Assembly (NCBI GenBank): GCA_016703005.1
Contig: JADJCX010000033.1
Coordinates: 248,001-312,000 of the forward strand
Source of the DNA: Flavobacteriales bacterium
GTDB taxonomy: Bacteria > Bacteroidota > Bacteroidia > Flavobacteriales_F > PHOS-HE28
Reading direction: 5' to 3'
DNA: 64,000 nt
Shown here: piece by piece, positions 60,913 to 64,000 of the stretch
How the letters are laid out: every line of letters begins with the position of its first letter
How positions within the stretch are numbered: position 1 is the first letter of the stretch
Translations under genes and position numbers: made by a program
The notes under the pieces: model-generated
Databases searched by the model: none
What the model was told of the DNA's origin: nothing
The model's input: only the letters and a program-made list of their open reading frames with translations

Positions 60913-60920
60913 TACTTTCG
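60913..60920 (+). promoter_or_regulatory. TACTTTCG box before the DUF4476 gene
   Basis: This -7-like box lies 22 bases before the ATG, with a TTG 17 bases upstream of it. That is close to, but shorter than, the expected 19-base spacing. Same octamer as at 4909 and 15936. Confidence 0.45.
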
Positions 60921-60942
60921 CCACCCTCAAAGTACCCCCCAC

Positions 60943-61959
60943 ATGAAACGTCTGTCCTCCTTGGTGATCGCCCTTGCCATTCCTGCTTTCGGGCTTTTCG
61001 CGCAGACCTCCGATCTGGTCTTCTTCAGTGATGACGGTGCCGAGTTCACGTTGATCATAGACGGCGACCGCAAGAACATGGAACCGGCCAGCCGCGTGGT
61101 GGCCACGGGCATCCGCACCGAATCACCGGTCGTGGTCATCAGCTTCGAGGACGGCAACATCCCGGAGTTGCGCAAGCCCGGCTACTTCCCGCTGGGAAAG
61201 GAGTACACCATCATGATCACCACCAACAAGAAGGGCCAGAAGGTTCTGCGCCCCACGGGAGAAGCAGTTTTGGGTACGGCCGTGAAGACCGAGCCAGCGA
61301 AGATCAAGCCCGTCGATTTCGTTGATGACAGTGTGAAGCCGGCCTCTACGGTCGGTACCACCACGACCAGCGGTGGCGTGCAGACCACGCAAACCACCAC
61401 CATCCAGCAAACCGATGCCAGTGGCGACAATGTGAACATGAACGTGGGCATCGACGTGAACGCGGTCGGTTTTGACATGAATGTGAACGTGACCGAGGGC
61501 AACGGCTCTGGCACCACTACAACCACCACCACAACTTCCACTACGACCACCGCCGTGCCGACCACAACGGCTGTGCAGCAGCCTCGCCCGGATAAGCCGG
61601 TGCCAGTAGCTGTGCCGGTGCCTGAGCCCGTGTACTCAATGCCGGGCTACACTGGTGCTGTTGGATGCCCTTGGCCGATGAACGACTCGGAGTACGCGAG
61701 CATGAAAGGCTCCATTGAGAGCAAGACGTTCGAAGAGAGCAAGATGACCTTGGCCAAGCAGATGCTGAAGGACCGGTGCATGACCGTTGCGCAAGTGAAG
61801 GGCTTCATGGGTCTGTTCACGTTCGAGGACAGCAAGCTCGATCTTGCCAAGTACGCCTACGACCGTACCTACGACATCGGCAACTACTACCAGGTCAACG
61901 ACATGTTCACCTTCGAGGCCAGCATCGACGAACTGAACCAGTACTTGGAGAGCAAGTAA
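60943..61959 (+). CDS. Secreted DUF4476 domain protein
   Basis: 338 residues with a signal peptide (MKRLSSLVIALAIPAFGLFAQ). Residues 22-110 form a beta domain (LVFFSDDGAEFTLIIDGDRK ... PLGKEYTIMITTNKKGQ). A Thr-rich, disordered linker (~125-235) includes NMNVGIDVNAVGFDMNVNV and a run of Thr codons. The C-terminal DUF4476 domain starts CPWPMNDSEYASMKGSIESK and contains three similar helical hairpins (KTFEESKMTLAKQML, FTFEDSKLDLAKYAY, FTFEASIDELNQYL). Function unknown. First gene of the envelope trio. Confidence 0.88.
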   Translation: MKRLSSLVIALAIPAFGLFAQTSDLVFFSDDGAEFTLIIDGDRKNMEPASRVVATGIRTESPVVVISFEDGNIPELRKPGYFPLGKEYTIMITTNKKGQKVLRPTGEAVLGTAVKTEPAKIKPVDFVDDSVKPASTVGTTTTSGGVQTTQTTTIQQTDASGDNVNMNVGIDVNAVGFDMNVNVTEGNGSGTTTTTTTTSTTTTAVPTTTAVQQPRPDKPVPVAVPVPEPVYSMPGYTGAVGCPWPMNDSEYASMKGSIESKTFEESKMTLAKQMLKDRCMTVAQVKGFMGLFTFEDSKLDLAKYAYDRTYDIGNYYQVNDMFTFEASIDELNQYLESK

Positions 61960-61983
61960 GGGCCTTGATGAACTCATAGGAAC

Positions 61984-63369
61984 ATGCGCTCCATTCTGCA
62001 TATCACCTTCGCTGCAGCCTGCGGAACACTGCTGCTGGTTGCCTGCAACGGCTCGAAGAGCTTGGCCAAGAAAGCGGCGCAACTCGAAGCCGGCGGCATG
62101 TACGCCGAAGCCGCTGACATGTACCTGCAATCGGTGCAACGCAGCAACACGAACGTCGATGCCAAGATCGGCTTGAAGAAGAACGGCCAGCAGTTGTTGA
62201 ACGACAAGTTGAGCACGTTCTGGAAATCAGTGAATGCCGGTGGGCAGAAGGGGGAGGCTGTTGATGCCTACCTCGCCGCCAAAGCCTATTCGGACAAAGT
62301 GGGTCGCCTTGGGGTACAGTTGGAGATCCCCGAGAATTACACCACGGATTTCAATAAGGTGAAAAGCGAGTACGTCTTGGAACTGTACGAAAAGGGGCAG
62401 GTGATGCTCGAGAACAAAGACTACGCGAACGCCGAGAAGGTCTTTGCCCGCATAGGTGAATTGGAGCCAGGTTACAAAGACACCGGAAGCCTGCAAGCAG
62501 TAGCCTATTTGGAGCCGCTATATCGGAGTGGCAAAGATGCTCTTGCGGCTGGGCAATACCGCAAAGCATACGGCGATCTCGGAAAGGTCACAGCCAAGGA
62601 TGCCACGTACAAGGATGCGGCTGCATTGCGCAAAGAGTCGGTGGAGAAGGGCCGATACACCATAGCCGTTTTGCCGTTCACAGGCAATGCGAAGCAGAAG
62701 GCATTGAATGACAAGCTGCTCGCCTACGCCACCACGGCTCTTACGGAAGTCAACGATCCCTTCCTGAAGGTCGTCGACCGCGAGAACCTGCAGCGCATCC
62801 TCGACGAGCAGCGCCTCGGTTTGAGCGGAGTGGTGGATGAACAGACCGCGGTGAACGTGGGTAACCTGATGGGTGCGAAGGCCGTGTTGATGGGTACGCT
62901 GATCGACTATCGCGAAGAGACGGGTACGTTGAAGACAAGTACCAAGAGCGGGTTCGAGAGCTACCGCGTGCGCCAGTTGAACAAGGAAACCAACACTTAC
63001 GAGACGATCGTGAAGTACCGCCCGGTGAAGTACACCGAGAACTTGCAGGAGAACAAGGTCGTCTTATCGTTCAGCTACAAGATAGTCTCGTTGGAAACGG
63101 GTGAGGTACTCTTCAGCAAAGTGGTTGACGCCACTAAAGACGATCACATGTACTACGCCAGTTACGATGGCGACAAGAACAGCTTATTGCCGGCCGGCCA
63201 GAACGGTACCGTCGACCCGAACGACGCAGCGCGGCGCAACCTGGTGCAACTGTTGAACGCGCCACGCGAGATCAAGCCCACGGCCACGCTCGGCAGCGAT
63301 GCGTTGCGCGAAGGCGCGAATAACATGGCCGCAACTATCCAAGCGCAAGTGGCCAGTATCCAACAGTGA
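61984..63369 (+). CDS. CsgG-like TPR lipoprotein
   Basis: 461 residues. The signal sequence ends in lipobox LLVAC (lipidated Cys near residue 21). Residues ~28-215 are helical TPR-like repeats (AAQLEAGGMYAEAADMYLQS, DYANAEKVFARIGELEPGY). Residues ~225-450 resemble the CsgG/curli-secretion or FlgO-like fold: YTIAVLPFTGNAKQKALNDK, VVDRENLQRILDEQRLGLSG, VNVGNLMGAKAVLMGTLIDY. Probably periplasmic-facing at the outer membrane. It starts 24 bases after the DUF4476 gene and overlaps the next lipoprotein by four bases. Confidence 0.88.
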   Translation: MRSILHITFAAACGTLLLVACNGSKSLAKKAAQLEAGGMYAEAADMYLQSVQRSNTNVDAKIGLKKNGQQLLNDKLSTFWKSVNAGGQKGEAVDAYLAAKAYSDKVGRLGVQLEIPENYTTDFNKVKSEYVLELYEKGQVMLENKDYANAEKVFARIGELEPGYKDTGSLQAVAYLEPLYRSGKDALAAGQYRKAYGDLGKVTAKDATYKDAAALRKESVEKGRYTIAVLPFTGNAKQKALNDKLLAYATTALTEVNDPFLKVVDRENLQRILDEQRLGLSGVVDEQTAVNVGNLMGAKAVLMGTLIDYREETGTLKTSTKSGFESYRVRQLNKETNTYETIVKYRPVKYTENLQENKVVLSFSYKIVSLETGEVLFSKVVDATKDDHMYYASYDGDKNSLLPAGQNGTVDPNDAARRNLVQLLNAPREIKPTATLGSDALREGANNMAATIQAQVASIQQ

Positions 63370-64000
63370 CCGGCACGAAGCACATAGCGTGGGCAGTGAT
63401 CCTGTCGGCTTCGGTGTTGCCCGGCTGTAAGAACCGGCAGAGCACGGGCACAACTGAAACCCCTGTCGAACAAGGTGCGCGTCCTGCTTGGGTGCAACAG
63501 CGTCCGTCCGGAGGCTTCGACTATATCGGTATCGGCACGGCGAACAAGAGCAGGCCTGACTGGCAGGAAGCAGCGAAGAAGAACGCGCTGAACGATCTGG
63601 CCAGCGAGATAAGCGTGAACATTGAAGGGAACTCCTTGCTCTACACCTTGGATCGGAAGTCCTCATTCGATGAAACGTACACCAGCACGATCCAAGCGAC
63701 TACGCGTGAGCAGTTGGAGGGCTACGAATTGGTAGAGACCTGGGAGAACGGTACCGAGTATTGGACCTACTACCGGTTGGACAAGTCGAAACACGCTGCC
63801 ATCAAAGCGGAGAAGAAGCGCCAAGCGTTGGCCCAAGCCTCCGACTACCACACGCGGTCGCTGGCGAGCCAAGCAGCAGGCGACCTGAAGACGGCATTCG
63901 ATCTTGACATCAGGGGTTTGTTGGCGATGCATGAGTATTGGGGTGAAAGCGATATGGCCGACGTGCAGGGTAAACCAGTACCATTGGCCAATACCATCTT
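63366..64000 (+). CDS. LPP20-like lipoprotein, 3' end outside window
   Basis: Starts at a GTG overlapping the previous stop (GTGA). The first 20 residues (VTGTKHIAWAVILSASVLPG) form a lipoprotein signal with Cys21. The following sequence RPAWVQQRPSGGFDYIGIGTA, then AAKKNALNDLASEISVNIEG and YWTYYRLDK, matches the LPP20/FlgP-like pattern. About 211 residues are visible before the window ends. The tight overlap with the CsgG-like gene suggests that the two proteins act together at the outer membrane. Confidence 0.85.
   Translation, partial: MTGTKHIAWAVILSASVLPGCKNRQSTGTTETPVEQGARPAWVQQRPSGGFDYIGIGTANKSRPDWQEAAKKNALNDLASEISVNIEGNSLLYTLDRKSSFDETYTSTIQATTREQLEGYELVETWENGTEYWTYYRLDKSKHAAIKAEKKRQALAQASDYHTRSLASQAAGDLKTAFDLDIRGLLAMHEYWGESDMADVQGKPVPLANTI

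Overview
The window comes from a GC-rich member of the Bacteroidota, most likely a Flavobacteriales-like lineage. Several lines of evidence agree. Many secreted proteins end in type IX secretion (T9SS) sorting domains. The families present are typical of the phylum: choice-of-anchor L, DUF4476, DUF4159, LytS/LytTR pairs, and an S16 with a long Ala-rich tail. A textbook Bacteroidota promoter (TTG-N19-TANNTTTG) precedes tRNA-Asp, and Shine-Dalgarno sites are essentially absent. No phage, IS element or CRISPR array was seen.

Layout. 0-5 kb: two secreted proteins of unknown role (the first cut by the window edge, the second with five FN3 repeats) and a choice-of-anchor L T9SS protein. 5-9.4 kb: hisS, hutH, an alpha/beta hydrolase and a TonB-like protein. 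9.5-16 kb: a T9SS protein, TerC, and a minus-strand run of serine hydrolase, GT-C-like membrane protein, RsmE and DUF4159 protein. 16-21.4 kb: a two-fold repeated VKA protein and a MacAB-type efflux operon with two frameshifts. 21.5-24.4 kb: a GbsR-type regulator with its own promoter and terminator, followed by an operon with two paralogous small membrane proteins, a TIGR01777 epimerase and another membrane protein. 24.4-36.4 kb: an island of large secreted T9SS cargo proteins, including a decayed one and one with a dockerin-like end. 36.5-42.1 kb: a LytTR response regulator and a TPR-LytS histidine kinase flanking a fibre protein with about 35 repeats of 17 residues. 42.1-47.4 kb: tRNA-Asp, DUF58 protein, thioredoxin, DnaE. 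47.6-56 kb: small membrane and NTF2-like proteins, OsmC, a frameshifted metalloprotease, phosphofructokinase, an M1 aminopeptidase and a GH20 hexosaminidase. 56-60.8 kb: rpsP, rimM, trmN, saccharopine dehydrogenase-like protein, MFS transporter. 60.9-64 kb: an envelope trio of DUF4476 protein, CsgG-like lipoprotein and LPP20-like lipoprotein (cut by the window end).

Five single-base frameshifts interrupt otherwise well-conserved proteins (near 18.2, 20.4, 28.7, 50.0 and 51.6 kb). Several fall in homopolymers, GC repeats or hairpins, so draft-assembly indels are a serious possibility. The choice-of-anchor L copy at 28.2-28.9 kb also lacks its middle, so it looks genuinely decayed.

The items most worth a second look are the kinase-fibre-regulator arrangement, the duplicated VKA protein, the dockerin-like tandem end, a 23-bp palindrome upstream of dnaE, two homologous 71-bp upstream elements in the cargo island, recurrent TACATTCG/TACTTTCG boxes next to start codons, and a phosphofructokinase lacking the usual Mg-site aspartate.
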